The notes: generated from the letters alone by a model not told the origin. DNA of 64,000 bases from Pelodictyon luteolum (GCF_001622165.1 NZ_LVWG01000021.1:1-64000); one strand, 5' to 3'. Counted from the stretch's first letter, positions 44,620-58,400 are shown. A program made the numbers and translations.

Positions 44620-47283
44620 TTAAACTGCACCAGCTATCCTACGAACTTCTTCAACAAAAATCCTGCATGCTTCCGCCACCCCTTCGGGATTTTTCCCGCC
44701 TGCTGTTGCAAGCTCCGCCTTGCCGCCTCCGCCACCCTTGACGGCTGCTGCTACGAGCCGGATAAGCTTTCCTGCGTCGATTCCTTTTTCCTTTACCGCC
44801 ACGTCCGATGAAAACGCCGCAAGCGAAACCTTTCCGTCGACGACGCTACAGAGCAGGCCGGCCGAAATAGGAAACTGTTCGCGAAGCGCCATGGCCGATG
44901 AACGAAGGGTGTCGGCCTCAATACCCTCAAGCACCTTCGTCACGATCCTGCAGCCCCCTATCTCCTCGGCCGATGCCGCATCACGGACGAGGGCATCGAT
45001 CACCGAAGCGCTTTTGATTCCTGTCAGCTGTTTTTCGAGTTCCTTCTTCTCCTCCTGCAGCTCGGCCAACTTCTCTGCGACAGGCTCGTCCGCCCTCAGC
45101 TTGAGCTGCTGGCGCACATTCTGGATTTCTTGGTACTCATTCCAGAGAAGGGTTTCGGCCGCACGGCCGGTGAGCGCCTCGATACGGCGTATGCCTGCGG
45201 CAGCGGAGGACTCGCTGATGATCTTGAAGATGCCGATCTGGCCGATGTTGTCGACATGGGTGCCGCCGCAGAGCTCCGCAGAGATTCCCGGCACTTCGAC
45301 CATTCTGACACGATCAGCGTACTTGTCTCCAAAGAATGCCAGCGCGCCTTTGGCGATGGCCTCGTCGTAAGGAAGGTCGGCATGCTTTGAAACGTGCGCG
45401 GCACAGCGGATATGTTCGTTCACTTCAGCCTCAACAGCCTGTATCTCTTCGGGCGTCATTTTTGAAAAGTGGCTGAAGTCGAACCGCAGCCGTTCAGCTG
45501 TGACGAAGGAGCCTTTCTGCTGCACGTGACTGCCGAGGATCCGGCGGAGAGCGGCGTGGAGCAGGTGGGTTGCGGTATGGTTGCGTTCGGTCTCCTGACG
45601 GAGGAGGCGCTCAACCGATGCCTCAACGGGAGTGGCCTCTTCAATCACTATGTCCATAGGATCGATCTCGGTGTCACGGACCTTGTCGAAGGCGCGGCTG
45701 ACCACGTGAACGAATGAGTCACCGTCCTTCCGGGTGTCGGTCACCTGCATGCGGTAGGCAGCACTCTCCAGCCATCCCCGGTCGCCTGTCTGGCCGCCGC
45801 TTTCGGCATAGAAAGGAGTCTCGGCGAGGACCAGAAGAAGATTGCCCGAAGCATGGGCGGCGCCAATGAGGGTTGAGGGCATTTCAAGGCGGTCGTAACC
45901 GAGAAACGTGGTGGCATGGCTGTCGCTGAACCACTGCCAGCTGCCGGCACCGTCTCCGGTCTGCTGTTTTTCACGCCTGTCACTTCTGGCACGGGATTTC
46001 TGCTCCTGCATGCAATGCTCGAAGCCTTCGCCGTCTACCTCGAGACCCGCTTCAGACGCAAGAAGCCTGGTAAGATCGAAAGGGAACCCGTAGGTATCAT
46101 ACAGCTTGAAGGCATCTTCTCCCTTAAGCATCCTGCCTCCCGCCCGGGAGGTAACGGCCGCCAGTTCAGCGAAGATTTCCATGCCGCGGTCCAGCGTGGT
46201 GATGAAGCTCTCCTCTTCTGCCCGTATGATGCGCTCGACCGCATCACGCCGGTCGCGGAGTTCTGCGAACACGTCACCCATGGAATCGGCAAGCGTACCG
46301 ACAAGCTGATGGAGGATGGGGCCACGGCATCCGAGGTCCCTTGAATATCGAAGCGCCCGGCGCAGGATGCGGCGAAGCACATAGCCGCGCCCTTCGTTCG
46401 AAGGCATGGCGCCGTCGGAGAGAGCAAAGGTGAGGGTGCGGGCGTGGTCTGCTATCACCCGCATGGCGATATCCTGGCGCCCGTCCATGGATGCAGTGTA
46501 GGTAACGCCCGTCAGCTCCGAGAGGCGCTGAAAGAGCGGGAGGAAAACATCCGTATCATAGTTGGAGGCCTTCGACTGCATGACGGCGCAGACACGCTCA
46601 AAGCCCATGCCGGTGTCGACATGGCGCTGCGGCAGCGGCTCAAGCCGTCCATCCGGCTGGCGGTCATACTGGATGAAAACGAGGTTCCATAACTCTATGG
46701 CCCGGTGGTCGCCGGCGTTGACGAGTTCTTTGCCGGTTCCGTCGGGGGTGAGGTCGATATGGATTTCCGAACAGGGGCCGCAGGGGCCGGTTTCACCCAT
46801 CTCCCAGAAATTGTCCTTGTCACCGAAGCGGAGGATGTGGGAGGGATCGATGGAGGTTTTCTCCGCCCAGATGCGGGCGCTTTCATCGTCGTCATGGTAG
46901 ACGGTGGCGTAGAGGCGTTCGGCCGGCAGTTTCCATACTTCGGTGAGGAGCTCCCAGGCCCAGCTGATGGCCTCCTCTTTATAATAGTCGCCGAACGACC
47001 AGTTGCCGAGCATCTCGAAAAAGGTGTGGTGGTAGGTATCGCGCCCCACATCCTCAAGATCGTTGTGCTTGCCCGACGCGCGGATGCACTTCTGGGTGTC
47101 GGCGGCACGGGTGTAGGGCCTCGTGCCCTTGGCAAGAAAGACGTCCTTGAACTGGTTCATGCCGGCGTTGGTAAAAAGAAGCGTCGGGTCGTCGGCAGGG
47201 ATGACCGGAGCTGAACGGACGATGGTGTGGTTCTTTGCGGCAAAAAAATCCAGGAAGGACTGCCTGATTTCTCGGGAATGCAT
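44620..47283 (-). CDS. alaS: alanyl-tRNA synthetase
   Basis: 887 residues (start [10 protein letters not shown] at 47283; an ATG at 47319 would add 12). Class II catalytic domain, then the editing domain with [11 protein letters not shown] and [13 protein letters not shown], and a C-terminal oligomerisation part ending [20 protein letters not shown], which is the DHHA1 module. All parts are present, so it should charge tRNA-Ala and edit mistakes. Confidence 0.97.
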   Translation of the reverse strand: MHSREIRQSFLDFFAAKNHTIVRSAPVIPADDPTLLFTNAGMNQFKDVFLAKGTRPYTRAADTQKCIRASGKHNDLEDVGRDTYHHTFFEMLGNWSFGDYYKEEAISWAWELLTEVWKLPAERLYATVYHDDDESARIWAEKTSIDPSHILRFGDKDNFWEMGETGPCGPCSEIHIDLTPDGTGKELVNAGDHRAIELWNLVFIQYDRQPDGRLEPLPQRHVDTGMGFERVCAVMQSKASNYDTDVFLPLFQRLSELTGVTYTASMDGRQDIAMRVIADHARTLTFALSDGAMPSNEGRGYVLRRILRRALRYSRDLGCRGPILHQLVGTLADSMGDVFAELRDRRDAVERIIRAEEESFITTLDRGMEIFAELAAVTSRAGGRMLKGEDAFKLYDTYGFPFDLTRLLASEAGLEVDGEGFEHCMQEQKSRARSDRREKQQTGDGAGSWQWFSDSHATTFLGYDRLEMPSTLIGAAHASGNLLLVLAETPFYAESGGQTGDRGWLESAAYRMQVTDTRKDGDSFVHVVSRAFDKVRDTEIDPMDIVIEEATPVEASVERLLRQETERNHTATHLLHAALRRILGSHVQQKGSFVTAERLRFDFSHFSKMTPEEIQAVEAEVNEHIRCAAHVSKHADLPYDEAIAKGALAFFGDKYADRVRMVEVPGISAELCGGTHVDNIGQIGIFKIISESSAAAGIRRIEALTGRAAETLLWNEYQEIQNVRQQLKLRADEPVAEKLAELQEEKKELEKQLTGIKSASVIDALVRDAASAEEIGGCRIVTKVLEGIEADTLRSSAMALREQFPISAGLLCSVVDGKVSLAAFSSDVAVKEKGIDAGKLIRLVAAAVKGGGGGKAELATAGGKNPEGVAEACRIFVEEVRRIAGAV

Positions 47284-47500
47284 AGCGAGGATGAATCTGG
47301 TTTCTGTAGGGCCGTTCATGCCTTGACATGTGCCTTAGAGGCGCAATGGGCTGGCTCTTTCGGCCACAAAGTTAACCTTTTTACGTCCTTGTTGCCAACT
47401 AAATATGTATTGTTTTTCACGCCGGTAACCATCACTTCCGGCGGCAGAGAGCTGCAGATGCAATCCCCCCATCTTCCGTAAAAAAGACTTATATTCATGG

Positions 47501-47522
47501 AGCCCCCCGCTCCGGGGGGCCA
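47501..47522 (+). promoter_or_regulatory. GC-rich hairpin in the leader of the Cys protein
   Basis: GCCCCCC-GCT-CCGGGGGGC forms a strong stem 27 bases before the small Cys-protein gene. No T-run, so it may act as a leader element rather than a terminator. Confidence 0.55.
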
Positions 47523-47548
47523 TACTGAACACCAAAGGGAGGATCGCT

Positions 47549-47842
47549 ATGAGCTGGGGAGTTGAAGATGAAGCCCGCCGCAAAGGGGTGAAAGCGTTGA
47601 TGGATCTTTCCGAAAAGATCATGCGTGAAAACCCGAATCACGTCAACGATGTCAAAAAAAGCGACAGCGGATGCTGGATGGAACAGATGTACGGCATGCA
47701 GCGCTGCGACTTCTGCGACCTCGCCTCCGACTGCCCTATCCGCGAAGAGTCCGAGTGGCAGGCCTATCTGAAGGCGAACAACATCGTCATTGAAAAAAAT
47801 CCAGACAAAGAGGAAGGGGCGGCGCCCGCCGACCTGAGATAG
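47549..47842 (+). CDS. small cysteine-containing protein upstream of korAB
   Basis: 97 residues, not recognised. Cysteines in CWMEQMYGMQRCDFCDL and DCPIRE could bind a metal or Fe-S cluster. A ribosome site (GGGAGG) precedes the ATG. The gene ends about 200 bases before korA and is co-oriented with it; the intervening hairpin (47855-47878) and promoter argue for a separate transcript. Confidence 0.6.
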   Translation: MSWGVEDEARRKGVKALMDLSEKIMRENPNHVNDVKKSDSGCWMEQMYGMQRCDFCDLASDCPIREESEWQAYLKANNIVIEKNPDKEEGAAPADLR

Positions 47843-47854
47843 CCGAGGCTGGAT

Positions 47855-47878
47855 ATTCGGGCTTGCGTAAGCCCGAAT
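47855..47878 (+). terminator. 10-bp stem hairpin between the Cys protein and korA
   Basis: ATTCGGGCTT (47855-47864), loop GCGT, then the complement AAGCCCGAAT (47869-47878). There is no T-run after it. Confidence 0.5.
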
Positions 47879-47891
47879 GATGCCTTATATT
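47863..47891 (+). promoter_or_regulatory. candidate korAB promoter
   Basis: TTGCGT (47863-47868), a 17-base spacer and TATATT (47886-47891). The -35 element lies in the loop of the preceding hairpin. The korA start lies 157 bases downstream. Confidence 0.5.
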
Positions 47892-48047
47892 CTATCCTTT
47901 AGCGTAGAATGCACAGGTGGCGCCCTGTATCTCTTCACCCGCCAGCAATACATTTCACCATACAGCGACCCGATGAACGCCATGAGGGGATGTTCACCGC
48001 TGGGAGGATTTTGCTGTTTATCAACCTTGAAAAGTAATTAAGGGACA

Positions 48048-49931
<1,884 letters not shown>

Positions 49932-49934
49932 ATC

Positions 49935-50963
49935 ATGACCGATACACTAACCACCCTGACCGCCAAGGATTTTACCTCCAATCAGGAGCCGAAATGGTGC
50001 GCGGGCTGCGGAGACCATGCAGTCCTGCAGCAGCTGAAAAGCGCTATGGCCGATTTAGGCCTCAAGACTGAAGAGGTTGTCGTGGTATCCGGCATCGGAT
50101 GCTCCTCCCGCCTCCCATACTACGTGGCCACATATGGGGTGCACGGCATCCATGGCCGCGCCCTGCCGGTTGCCAGCGGCCTGAAAGCCGCCCGTCCCGA
50201 GCTGAACGTCTGGGTAGCAACCGGTGACGGCGATGCCCTGTCCATCGGCGGCAACCATTATATCCACACCATCAGGCGCAACCCTGACCTGAACGTGATC
50301 CTGCTCAACAACGAGATCTACGGTCTGACCAAGGGCCAGTACTCTCCGACTTCAAAGATCGGTCAGCGCACCGTCACTTCACCAAACGGCCTGATCGACC
50401 ACCCGATCAATACCATTGCCCTGACCCTCGGAGCAGGCGGCACCTTTGTGGCAAGGGTGACCGACCGCGATGGCAAGTTCATGCGCGAAATCTTCAAGCG
50501 TGGTGCAGAACACCGCGGCACCTCGCTGATTGAAATCTATCAGAACTGCCCGATCTTCAACGACAATGCCTTCTCGGCTTTCACCGACCGCGAGCGTAAG
50601 GCCGACACCACGCTGTATGTAGAGCATGGTCAGCCGCTGGTATTCGGCAAGGAAAGCGACAAGGGCATCCGCCTCGACGGCTTCAAGCCGGTCAAGGTGG
50701 ACCTCAACGACTCCTCGGTCTCGAAAAACGACCTCTGGATCCACGATGAGGGAGACTTCAACAAAGCCAACATCCTCTCACGCTTCTTCGACGATCCGAA
50801 TGCTTCAGAGGACTTTCTTCCGAGACCCTTCGGCATATTCTATGTGGAAGACCGCTTCACTTACGAAGACGCGCTCACCGCACAGGTCGAAAAAGCTCAG
50901 GAGAACGGCGAAGGTACCCTCGAAGCCCTGCTGGCAGGCAACAGCACCTGGACCATCAAGTAA
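49935..50963 (+). CDS. korB: 2-oxoglutarate:ferredoxin oxidoreductase subunit beta
   Basis: 342-residue TPP-binding subunit. Motifs: AGCGDHAVL and the [18 protein letters not shown] motif (diphosphate/metal binding), and [13 protein letters not shown], typical of the KorB/PorB family. It pairs with KorA, starting 3 bases after its stop. A strong terminator follows at 50994. Confidence 0.96.
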   Translation: MTDTLTTLTAKDFTSNQEPKWCAGCGDHAVLQQLKSAMADLGLKTEEVVVVSGIGCSSRLPYYVATYGVHGIHGRALPVASGLKAARPELNVWVATGDGDALSIGGNHYIHTIRRNPDLNVILLNNEIYGLTKGQYSPTSKIGQRTVTSPNGLIDHPINTIALTLGAGGTFVARVTDRDGKFMREIFKRGAEHRGTSLIEIYQNCPIFNDNAFSAFTDRERKADTTLYVEHGQPLVFGKESDKGIRLDGFKPVKVDLNDSSVSKNDLWIHDEGDFNKANILSRFFDDPNASEDFLPRPFGIFYVEDRFTYEDALTAQVEKAQENGEGTLEALLAGNSTWTIK

Positions 50964-50993
50964 CCCCTCCCTGAGCAAACAGGACGGGGCAAC

Positions 50994-51031
50994 ACAGGAA
51001 AAGCCGGCTTCACAGCCGGCTTTTCCTGTTT
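50994..51031 (+). terminator. korAB terminator
   Basis: 15-bp stem ACAGGAAAAGCCGGC (50994-51008) with its complement at 51015-51029. A run of T at 51021-51024 is inside the stem. It lies between korB and the convergent accA. Confidence 0.8.
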
Positions 51032-51083
51032 ATCACCTCATCCAGGAACGATAAGTCAGGGACACCCGGGACCAGTCGGGTGT

Positions 51084-52091
51084 TCAGCCCTCGTCATTCC
51101 ATACGCCCATGGCGGAAAACTTTTCGATCCGGTTATTGACAAGCTCCTTTTCCGGCACCGGCATAAGCGCCTGCAGTTCTTCGATGAGCATACCCTTCAA
51201 GGTGGAGGCCATAGCCTCGGGATTTGTATGCGCACCACCCATCGGTTCAGGAATGATGCGGTCGATGATACCCTGTTTCAGCAGGTCTTCTGCTGTGAGC
51301 TGCAGCGCCTCGGCCGCCTGCTCCTTATAGTTCCAGCTCCGCCACAGGATGGACGAGCAGCTCTCGGGGGAGATGACCGAGTACCAGCTGTTTTCAGCCA
51401 TGAGAATGCGGTCGCCGACACCAAGACCGATTGCGCCGCCGCTTGCGCCCTCACCAATAATGACGACGATAACCGGAACAGTAAGCTTGGCCATTTCATA
51501 GAGGTTCCTGGCGATAGCCTCTGCCTGTCCGCGCTCTTCAGCCTCGATGCCGGGAAAGGCACCGGGGGTATCGATGAGGGTTATGACAGGCTTCCGGAAC
51601 TTCTCGGCGAGCTTCATCAGCCGGAGAGCCTTGCGGTAGCCTTCTGGCTGGGCCATGCCGAAATTGCGGTAAAGGTTCGACTTGGTATCGCGCCCCTTCT
51701 GGTGACCGATAACCATGACCGGCTGCATGAAGCCTGATGCACGGTCTTCCAGACGGGCGAACCCGCCGACGATGGCCTTATCATCGCTGAAATGCCGGTC
51801 ACCGGCAAGTTCAACGAAGTCGGAGGTCATCATGTAGATGTAGTCAAGCGTATAGGGGCGTTCAGGGTGGCGGGCCAGCTGCACCTTCTGCCAGCGGGTA
51901 AGGTTTTTGTAGATCGACTGGCGCAGAGCGTCGACCTTCATTTCCAGCGTTTCAATTTCTTTCGAGAGCGCATCGCTCTCCACGGGTGCCTGTTCGCGGG
52001 AGCTGCTCCGGAGACACTGGCGCATCTCGTTCAGTTTAGCCTCCAGTTCAACAACGGGCCGTTCAAAATCCAGCACGACTTTCGTAGCCAT
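51084..52091 (-). CDS. accA: acetyl-CoA carboxylase carboxyltransferase subunit alpha
   Basis: Transfers the carboxyl group from biotin to acetyl-CoA, making malonyl-CoA, together with AccD (not in this window). 335 residues with VVMVIG-like [39 protein letters not shown] and [15 protein letters not shown]. It is complete, starting [13 protein letters not shown]. Confidence 0.96.
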   Translation of the reverse strand: MATKVVLDFERPVVELEAKLNEMRQCLRSSSREQAPVESDALSKEIETLEMKVDALRQSIYKNLTRWQKVQLARHPERPYTLDYIYMMTSDFVELAGDRHFSDDKAIVGGFARLEDRASGFMQPVMVIGHQKGRDTKSNLYRNFGMAQPEGYRKALRLMKLAEKFRKPVITLIDTPGAFPGIEAEERGQAEAIARNLYEMAKLTVPVIVVIIGEGASGGAIGLGVGDRILMAENSWYSVISPESCSSILWRSWNYKEQAAEALQLTAEDLLKQGIIDRIIPEPMGGAHTNPEAMASTLKGMLIEELQALMPVPEKELVNNRIEKFSAMGVWNDEG

Positions 52092-52158
52092 AGTGCGAAG
52101 TATAAGGTAAGATGGTCGCCCCCGTTGCCCCGACTGGGGTCCGGAAGCGGTTAGAGAT

Positions 52159-52199
52159 AAAAAAAGTCCATCAGGCAGATGCCCGGATGGACTTTTTTA
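52159..52199 (-). terminator. HU gene terminator
   Basis: 13-bp outer stem AAAAAAGTCCATC / GATGGACTTTTTT with an inner GGC/GCC stem. On the minus strand the stem runs into a T tract; on the plus strand it also ends in T6, so it may act both ways. Confidence 0.85.
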
Positions 52200-52231
52200 T
52201 AATAATACAGCACAAAGCGGGAGAGGAGTGA

Positions 52232-52507
52232 TTATCCACCGACCTCATCCTTAAGCGCCTTGCCAGGCTTAAACTTCACAACTTTCTTGGCAGCAATGGT
52301 GATGGCCTCGCCGGTCTGGGGGTTGCGGCCCTGACGTGCAGCTCTGTCGCCCGTGGTGAAGGTGCCGAAGCCAACGAGAGTGACATCGTCGCCACCCTTG
52401 AGGGAGGAGGTCACGACATTGATGAAAGCGTTGACTGCGCGCTCAGCATCGACTTTGGTGAGTTTGGCCTGTGCGGCAATCTTCTCTACTAACTCAGCTT
52501 TTGACAT
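52232..52507 (-). CDS. HU-family DNA-binding protein
   Basis: 91-residue histone-like protein. Start [11 protein letters not shown] at ATG 52507. The arm motif [25 protein letters not shown] and [13 protein letters not shown] are characteristic. It wraps and bends DNA. A promoter pair is seen upstream (52568-52596). Confidence 0.95.
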   Translation of the reverse strand: MSKAELVEKIAAQAKLTKVDAERAVNAFINVVTSSLKGGDDVTLVGFGTFTTGDRAARQGRNPQTGEAITIAAKKVVKFKPGKALKDEVGG

Positions 52508-52567
52508 GTGGCATTGTTTTTTGTTGAAATAAATCCCGATCAATAATGCAAAGGTACTAATGGAATG

Positions 52568-52596
52568 AATTTAAACAGTACTTCATAAAGATGCAA
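52568..52596 (-). promoter_or_regulatory. candidate HU promoter
   Basis: On the minus strand TTGCAT (52596-52591), 17-base spacer, TAAATT (52573-52568). The HU start lies about 60 bases downstream. Confidence 0.5.
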
Positions 52597-52633
52597 TCTG
52601 TTTTTACCCATAAAAGCCAATAGATTCGGCGAT

Positions 52634-52662
52634 TTGAAGTTCGCCGTGCGCTATGTTATATT
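52634..52662 (+). promoter_or_regulatory. candidate efp-accBC promoter
   Basis: TTGAAG (52634-52639), 17-base spacer, TATATT (52657-52662). It is divergent from the HU promoter; the efp start is about 62 bases downstream. Confidence 0.55.
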
Positions 52663-52724
52663 CACTATCTTTGATTCGGGGGTTACAGAATGACGCCCCG
52701 GTACGCAAATATTTCACCTGAGCA

Positions 52725-53291
52725 ATGACGTCAATAAGCAATATCTCCAAAGGTTCCATCATCCGTTTCAAGGGGGAACCCCATATCGTGGAAAGCCTTG
52801 TGCACCGCACGCCGGGCAACCTCCGTGCATTTTACCAGGCGGGCATGCGCAACCTCAAGAGCGGCCGCAACGTCGAATACCGCTTCAGCGCCACCGAGTC
52901 CGTCGACCTCATCGTCACCGAACGCAAGGAGTACCAGTACCTCTATCCTGACGGAAGCGACTTCGTCATGATGGACAATGAAACCTTCGACCAGATCAAT
53001 GTCCCCGAATCAGCGATCGGCCCTGCTGTCCGCTTCCTCAAGGACGGTGTGAACGCCATGATTGTGTTTTCCGACGACGGAACAATCCTCAGCGTCGAAC
53101 TTCCGACCTTTGTCGAAGTTGAGATCACAGAGACCAGTCCTGCCACAAAGGACGACCGCGCAACCAGCGGCACCAAGACCGCGGTGATTGAAACCGGCGC
53201 CGAGGTCAATGTTCCCATGTTTCTACAGACCGGCAGCATCATCCGCGTCGACACCCGCAGCGGGGAGTATATTGAGCGGGTCAAAAAATAA
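52725..53291 (+). CDS. efp: elongation factor P
   Basis: Helps ribosomes through polyproline stretches. 188 residues with the EF-P KOW-like N domain and two OB domains, ending GEYIERVKK. The tip loop reads [12 protein letters not shown], so Asn32 aligns with E. coli Lys34, the residue modified in other EF-Ps. The gene heads a group with accB and accC; the same efp-accB-accC order occurs in many bacteria. Confidence 0.95.
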   Translation: MTSISNISKGSIIRFKGEPHIVESLVHRTPGNLRAFYQAGMRNLKSGRNVEYRFSATESVDLIVTERKEYQYLYPDGSDFVMMDNETFDQINVPESAIGPAVRFLKDGVNAMIVFSDDGTILSVELPTFVEVEITETSPATKDDRATSGTKTAVIETGAEVNVPMFLQTGSIIRVDTRSGEYIERVKK

Positions 53292-53309
53292 CCTTAAGCC
53301 CCACCTATC

Positions 53310-53768
53310 ATGAATCTCAGCGAAATCAAACAGCTCATCGGCCTCGTTAACGGCTCTGATCTTCAGGAAGCCATCATCGAAGAAGGTGATTTCAAGATCA
53401 TCCTTCGCCGTAACGTACCCCAGAGTGTGCAATACGCACCGGCTCCTGCTCCGGCAGCAGCTGCAGCACCAGCACCCGCCGCAGCTCCGGCGCCTCCCCT
53501 CGAAACCACCCTCACCGCTCAGGCAGCAGGGCTCATCGACGTCTGCTCTCCGATCGTAGGCACATTCTACCAGGCATCCTCACCTGATTCTGCACCGTTC
53601 GTCGCCGTCGGCGACACCATCAAGAAAGGCGATATCCTCTGCATCATCGAAGCAATGAAGCTGATGAACGAGATCGAAGCCGAGATTTCCGGAACTATTG
53701 CCGAAATCCTTGTTGAAAACGGCCAGCCGATCGAGTACGACCAGCCGCTTTTCCGTATCAAACCCTAA
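53310..53768 (+). CDS. accB: biotin carboxyl carrier protein of acetyl-CoA carboxylase
   Basis: 152 residues. An N-terminal domain, an Ala/Pro linker (about 49-70) and a biotinyl domain with [12 protein letters not shown]; the lysine of the AMKLM core is the biotin attachment site. Located 18 bases after efp and 3 before accC. Confidence 0.97.
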   Translation: MNLSEIKQLIGLVNGSDLQEAIIEEGDFKIILRRNVPQSVQYAPAPAPAAAAAPAPAAAPAPPLETTLTAQAAGLIDVCSPIVGTFYQASSPDSAPFVAVGDTIKKGDILCIIEAMKLMNEIEAEISGTIAEILVENGQPIEYDQPLFRIKP

Positions 53769-53771
53769 CAC

Positions 53772-55133
53772 ATGCCATCCCCTACAACCGTGTTCAAGAA
53801 AATCCTTGTCGCAAACCGGGGCGAAATCGCCCTTCGCATCATGCAGACCTGCCGTGAAATGGGCATCAGCACGGTTGCAGTCTACTCAAAGGTAGATGCC
53901 GATTCAATCCATGTGAAGTATGCTGACGAAGCTGTCTGCATCGGACCAGCTCTGTCAAGGGAGAGTTACCTCAATATCCCGCGCCTGATGGCTGCTGCAG
54001 AGGTCACCAATGCCGATGCAATCCATCCCGGTTACGGGTTCCTCGCTGAAAACGCCGATTTTTCAGACGTCTGCGCTTCTGCCGGCATCAAGTTCATCGG
54101 GCCCTCAGCCAGGATGATCAACCAGATGGGCGACAAGAACACCGCCAAGTCGACCATGATTGCCGCCAACGTCCCGGTCGTTCCCGGCAGCCCCGGCCTT
54201 GTCACCGACCTCAAGGAAGCCATTGAAGTAGCGAACAAAACCGGATACCCGGTCATCATAAAGCCAACCGCCGGCGGCGGAGGCAAGGGCATGCGTGTCG
54301 TTCATGAAGAGAGCCAGCTTGAAAAGGCACTTAACACGGCAAGAAGCGAAGCTGAGCAGGCATTCGGCAACAGCGGCGTCTATATCGAGAAGTTCCTCGA
54401 AAACCCCCGCCATGTCGAAATCCAGATTCTTTCGGACCAGCACGGCAATACGATACACCTCGGTGAGCGTGACTGCACCGTACAGCGCCGCCACCAGAAG
54501 CTGATCGAAGAAACACCATCTCCGGTCGTCGACGAAGCGTTGCGCAAAAAGATGGGCGACGCAGCTGTCGCAGCCGCAAGGGCGATCAACTACGAAGGCG
54601 CCGGCACCATCGAGTTCCTGCTCGACCGGCACAAGGACTTCTATTTCATGGAGATGAACACCCGCATCCAGGTGGAGCATCCGGTCACCGAAGAACGCTA
54701 CGATGTGGATATCGTGAAGGAACAGATCCTTGCAGCTGCCGGTGAATCCCTCAAAGGACGGGTATTCACCCCAAAGGGCCACTCCATCGAGTGCCGCATC
54801 AACGCTGAGGACCCTGAGCACATGTTCCGCCCCTCTCCCGGCAAACTTCAGGTGTTCCACACCCCCGGAGGTCACGGGGTGAGGGTCGATTCGCACTGCT
54901 ACGCAAGTTACGTAGTGCCGTCCAATTACGACTCCATGATTGCAAAGCTGATCGTCACCGCTCATACCCGTGAAGAAGCCATCGAACGTATGTCACGCGC
55001 GCTCGATGAGTTTATCGTCGTCGGCATAAGCACCACCATTCCCTTCCACAAGCAGGTGATGCACAACCCTGTATTCCGCAGTGGCGACTACGATACCAGC
55101 TTCCTCGACAGCTTCCGCTTTGAAAAGAAGTAA
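53772..55133 (+). CDS. accC: biotin carboxylase of acetyl-CoA carboxylase
   Basis: ATP-grasp enzyme that carboxylates biotin on AccB. 453 residues with [15 protein letters not shown] at the start, the Gly-rich ATP loop [11 protein letters not shown], the catalytic [14 protein letters not shown], and the standard C-terminus. It appears complete, and follows accB by three bases. Confidence 0.97.
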   Translation: MPSPTTVFKKILVANRGEIALRIMQTCREMGISTVAVYSKVDADSIHVKYADEAVCIGPALSRESYLNIPRLMAAAEVTNADAIHPGYGFLAENADFSDVCASAGIKFIGPSARMINQMGDKNTAKSTMIAANVPVVPGSPGLVTDLKEAIEVANKTGYPVIIKPTAGGGGKGMRVVHEESQLEKALNTARSEAEQAFGNSGVYIEKFLENPRHVEIQILSDQHGNTIHLGERDCTVQRRHQKLIEETPSPVVDEALRKKMGDAAVAAARAINYEGAGTIEFLLDRHKDFYFMEMNTRIQVEHPVTEERYDVDIVKEQILAAAGESLKGRVFTPKGHSIECRINAEDPEHMFRPSPGKLQVFHTPGGHGVRVDSHCYASYVVPSNYDSMIAKLIVTAHTREEAIERMSRALDEFIVVGISTTIPFHKQVMHNPVFRSGDYDTSFLDSFRFEKK

Positions 55134-55193
55134 GCAGGGACTGTGCCCCGGAGTTTTCCGGTTTCTGCACGCAGTGGCATACGTCGCTTTTAC

Positions 55194-55223
55194 AAAGGCC
55201 GCCCCGATAGGCGGCCTTTTTTA
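55194..55223 (+). terminator. accC terminator
   Basis: AAAGGCCGCC-CCGATA-GGCGGCCTTTTTT: a 10-bp stem followed by T tract, 60 bases after the accC stop. Confidence 0.9.
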
Positions 55224-55250
55224 TTCCCCACCACAACCGGCCCTTATTAA

Positions 55251-55322
55251 CGGACCAACAGCCGGACCAACAGCCGGACCAACAGCCGGACCAACAGCCG
55301 GACCAACAGCCGGACCAACAGC
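55251..55322. repeat. 12-bp minisatellite, six units
   Basis: Six consecutive exact copies of CGGACCAACAGC between the accC and rpoC terminators. Each unit differs from the others by nothing visible. Confidence 0.97.
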
Positions 55323-55350
55323 CACTTAAGACAGGATGTGCCGCGGCATA

Positions 55351-55386
55351 AACAAGTAAAGCCGCCCGAAGGCGGCTTTACTTGTT
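55351..55386 (-). terminator. rpoBC terminator
   Basis: Perfect 16-bp stem AACAAGTAAAGCCGCC / GGCGGCTTTACTTGTT with CGAA loop, just past the rpoC stop (leftward). Confidence 0.85.
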
Positions 55387-55422
55387 CTCTCTGGAGATCT
55401 CTTTATTACCATGAAGCGGATT

Positions 55423-58400
55423 CTACTCGTCCATCGCTTCACGACGGGCCTGGGCTTCAGCTTCTGCGGCTGCTGCTACGGCTTCAGAGGCTTCTACCGC
55501 TTCTCCTGCGAGGCGTATGGCCTTATACTTCTTCAGACCGGTACCGGCAGGGATCAGCTTGCCGACGATGACGTTCTCCTTCAGGCCTGCAAGATGGTCG
55601 ACCTTTCCGGCGACTGCCGCATCGGTGAGCACCTTTGTAGTCTCCTGGAAAGAGGCTGCTGAGATCACGCTCTCGGTCTGCAAGGCAGCGCTGGTGATGC
55701 CGAGCAGGACCGGATGCGAGGTCGCCTGAAGGGCGGGCTCGAACGCGATGAGCTGCTTTTCGTTCTTGCGCAGGTCACGATTGAGCTTGGTGATTTCGCG
55801 CAGGCGGTGGAGCTGGTCATCCTGGATTCTCGGCGGAGCATCACCCCGCTCGGTGATGCGCACCTTTTCGGACACGTTTTCGTTGGCTTCAAGGAAGACG
55901 CTACGGTCGATCAGGTCACCGGGAAGCAGTTCAGTATCACCGGGCTCCTCGACACGGACCTTCTGCAGCATCTGGCGAACGATCACCTCAAGATGCTTGT
56001 CGTTGATTTCAACACCGGCGTTGATCTGGTAAACCTTCTGGATCTCGTTGACCAGATACTGCTGCACAGCATTCGGGCCCTGGATGCGAAGGATGTCCTG
56101 CGGTGAAACGGCGCCATCGGTCAGCGGTTCGCCGGCCTTGACCTCGTCACCCTCGTTGGCGAGCACATGCTTACCGACCTGGACATAGTATACCTTCTCT
56201 TCCCCGAAGTCGTTCTTTACCTTGATTTCCTTGCTGCTGCGGCGCTGTGAACCGAAACTGACATAGCCGTCGATTTCAGTGACGATAGCCGGATCAGTTG
56301 GAATACGGGCCTCGAAGAGTTCGGTAACCTTCGGCAGACCGGCGGTAATGTCACCGCCGACACGGTCAAGGTTGCGAGGAACCTTTGCCATGATGTCGCC
56401 GGGAACTACTTTCTGGCCGTCCTCGACGTACAGGTTGCTCTTGATCGGAACAGGGTAGGTCTTCTGAACCTCGCCTGACGCATCAATAATCATAAGGCGC
56501 GGCTCACGGGTCTCGGTAGCACGAAGTTTCGAGCGCCAGTTGATGATGGTATGCTGGGCAAATCCGGTCTGGGGATCGACCTCTTCTTTGTACGTCACAC
56601 CCTTCTCGATATCAGCGAACTTGACGGTACCGTTGATTTCGGCGATGATCTGCGTGCTGTTGGGCTCGCTGCTGAAGAGGACCTGGTCCTTTTTGACCTG
56701 GTCGCCAGGAGCGACTGCAAGATGAGCGCCGTGCGGGACGACATAGCGCTTCAGCACCTTTCCGCTTTCGGGGTCGACGATATTGACTTTACCGTTCTTC
56801 TGGATGACGATGGTGTGCTGTTCCTCAACACCGTCCTCGTTGATTGCGGCGTGCTCAACAGTCTTGATGTCCTCGAACTCGACCGCACCCTCATTGAAGG
56901 CCTTGGTCTCGGTTTCGGAAATGCCGCCCTGCGCCGTACCGCCCTGGTGGAAGGTACGAAGCGTCAGCTGGGTACCAGGCTCACCGATGGACTGCGCCGC
57001 GATGACGCCGACCGCCTCGCCGATTTCAACCAGCTTGTGGACCGAGAGGTTGGTACCGTAGCACCGCGAGCAGATGCCGATTTTCGACTCGCAGGTAAGC
57101 ACCGAGCGGATTTCGGCCTCTTCGACGCCCGGAGTGTCCTGGATGATCTCTGCGAGCTCCTCGGTGATGGTCTCGCCGGCAGGTACGATGACGTTGCCGG
57201 TGATGGTGTCATAGATGTCGCGTGCAGCGACACGTCCCTTGATCTTCTCGCGGAACTTGATCTGGCCGCTGGTCTCCTCCTCGATATTGCGCTGGATGAA
57301 AAGGCCGCGGGTTGTACCGCAGTCGTCCATCGTGACAATGACGTCCTGGGCAACGTCATGCAGACGCCTCGTCAGGTAACCGGCATCTGCCGTTTTCAGC
57401 GAGGTGTCGGAAAGACCCTTACGGGCACCATGCGTTGAGATGAAGTACTCAAGTACGGTCAGACCTTCCTTGAGGTTCGAAATAATCGGGTTCTCGATGA
57501 TCTCGCCCGGCTGTCCCGACATGGACTTCTGCGGACGGGCAATAAGACCCCTCATACCAGTAAGCTGGCGGACCTGCTCACGCGAGCCACGGGCGCCGGA
57601 ATCAAGCATCATGTAAAGCGGGTTAAACCCTTCGCGGTCTTTCTTGAGCTTCTGGTAGGACTCCTCTGCAACGATGTTGGAGGTCTTCTGCCAGACGTCG
57701 ACGATCTGGTTGTAACGCTCGTTGTCGGTAAGGGTACCGCGGTTGTATTCCTTGACGACCCTCGTGCTGTCGCGCTGGGCGGCCTTGATGTGCTTGGCCT
57801 TGGTTTCAGGCACGATGGCGTCGGAAAGACCGACCGAAAGGCCGCCTTTCATGGCATAGTGGAAACCGACCTGCTTGATATTGTCAAGGAAGCGAGCGGT
57901 TACGACGTTACCAACCTCGCTCGAGAGGCGGCCGATGAGCTCCTTGGCCACTTTCTTGTCGATAACGCGGTTGATGAAACCGATCTCTTCGGGAACGCTT
58001 TCGTTGAAGATCACGCGGCCGACCGTAGTGAGCAGCATGGTCTTTTTCTCGAGCTGCTTCTTGAGCCACTCGTACTTTTCAGTACCTGCTTCCTGGATCC
58101 AGTCGAGCGCACGGAGCGAATCGAACTTCTGGTCGAGACGACCATTGTACTGCACAAAAATCTGTGCGTGCAGTCCGAGGCGTCCTTCGTTATGAGCAAT
58201 GAGCACATCCTCGCGGCTATAGAAGATGCCGGCCTCGCCAAGACTGCCGGGGCGTGACTTGGTAAGGTAGTACATACCGAGCACCATGTCCTGGGAAGGA
58301 ACGGTGACCGGTTTTCCGGACTGCGGCAGAATCAGGTTGTGCGAGGAAAGCATGAGGAGCGAAGCCTCAAGCTGTGCTTCCTGCGAAAGCGGCACGTGCA

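Noticed and set aside
55251-55322. CRISPR array
   Set aside because: The units are 12 bp with no spacers and no cas genes nearby.
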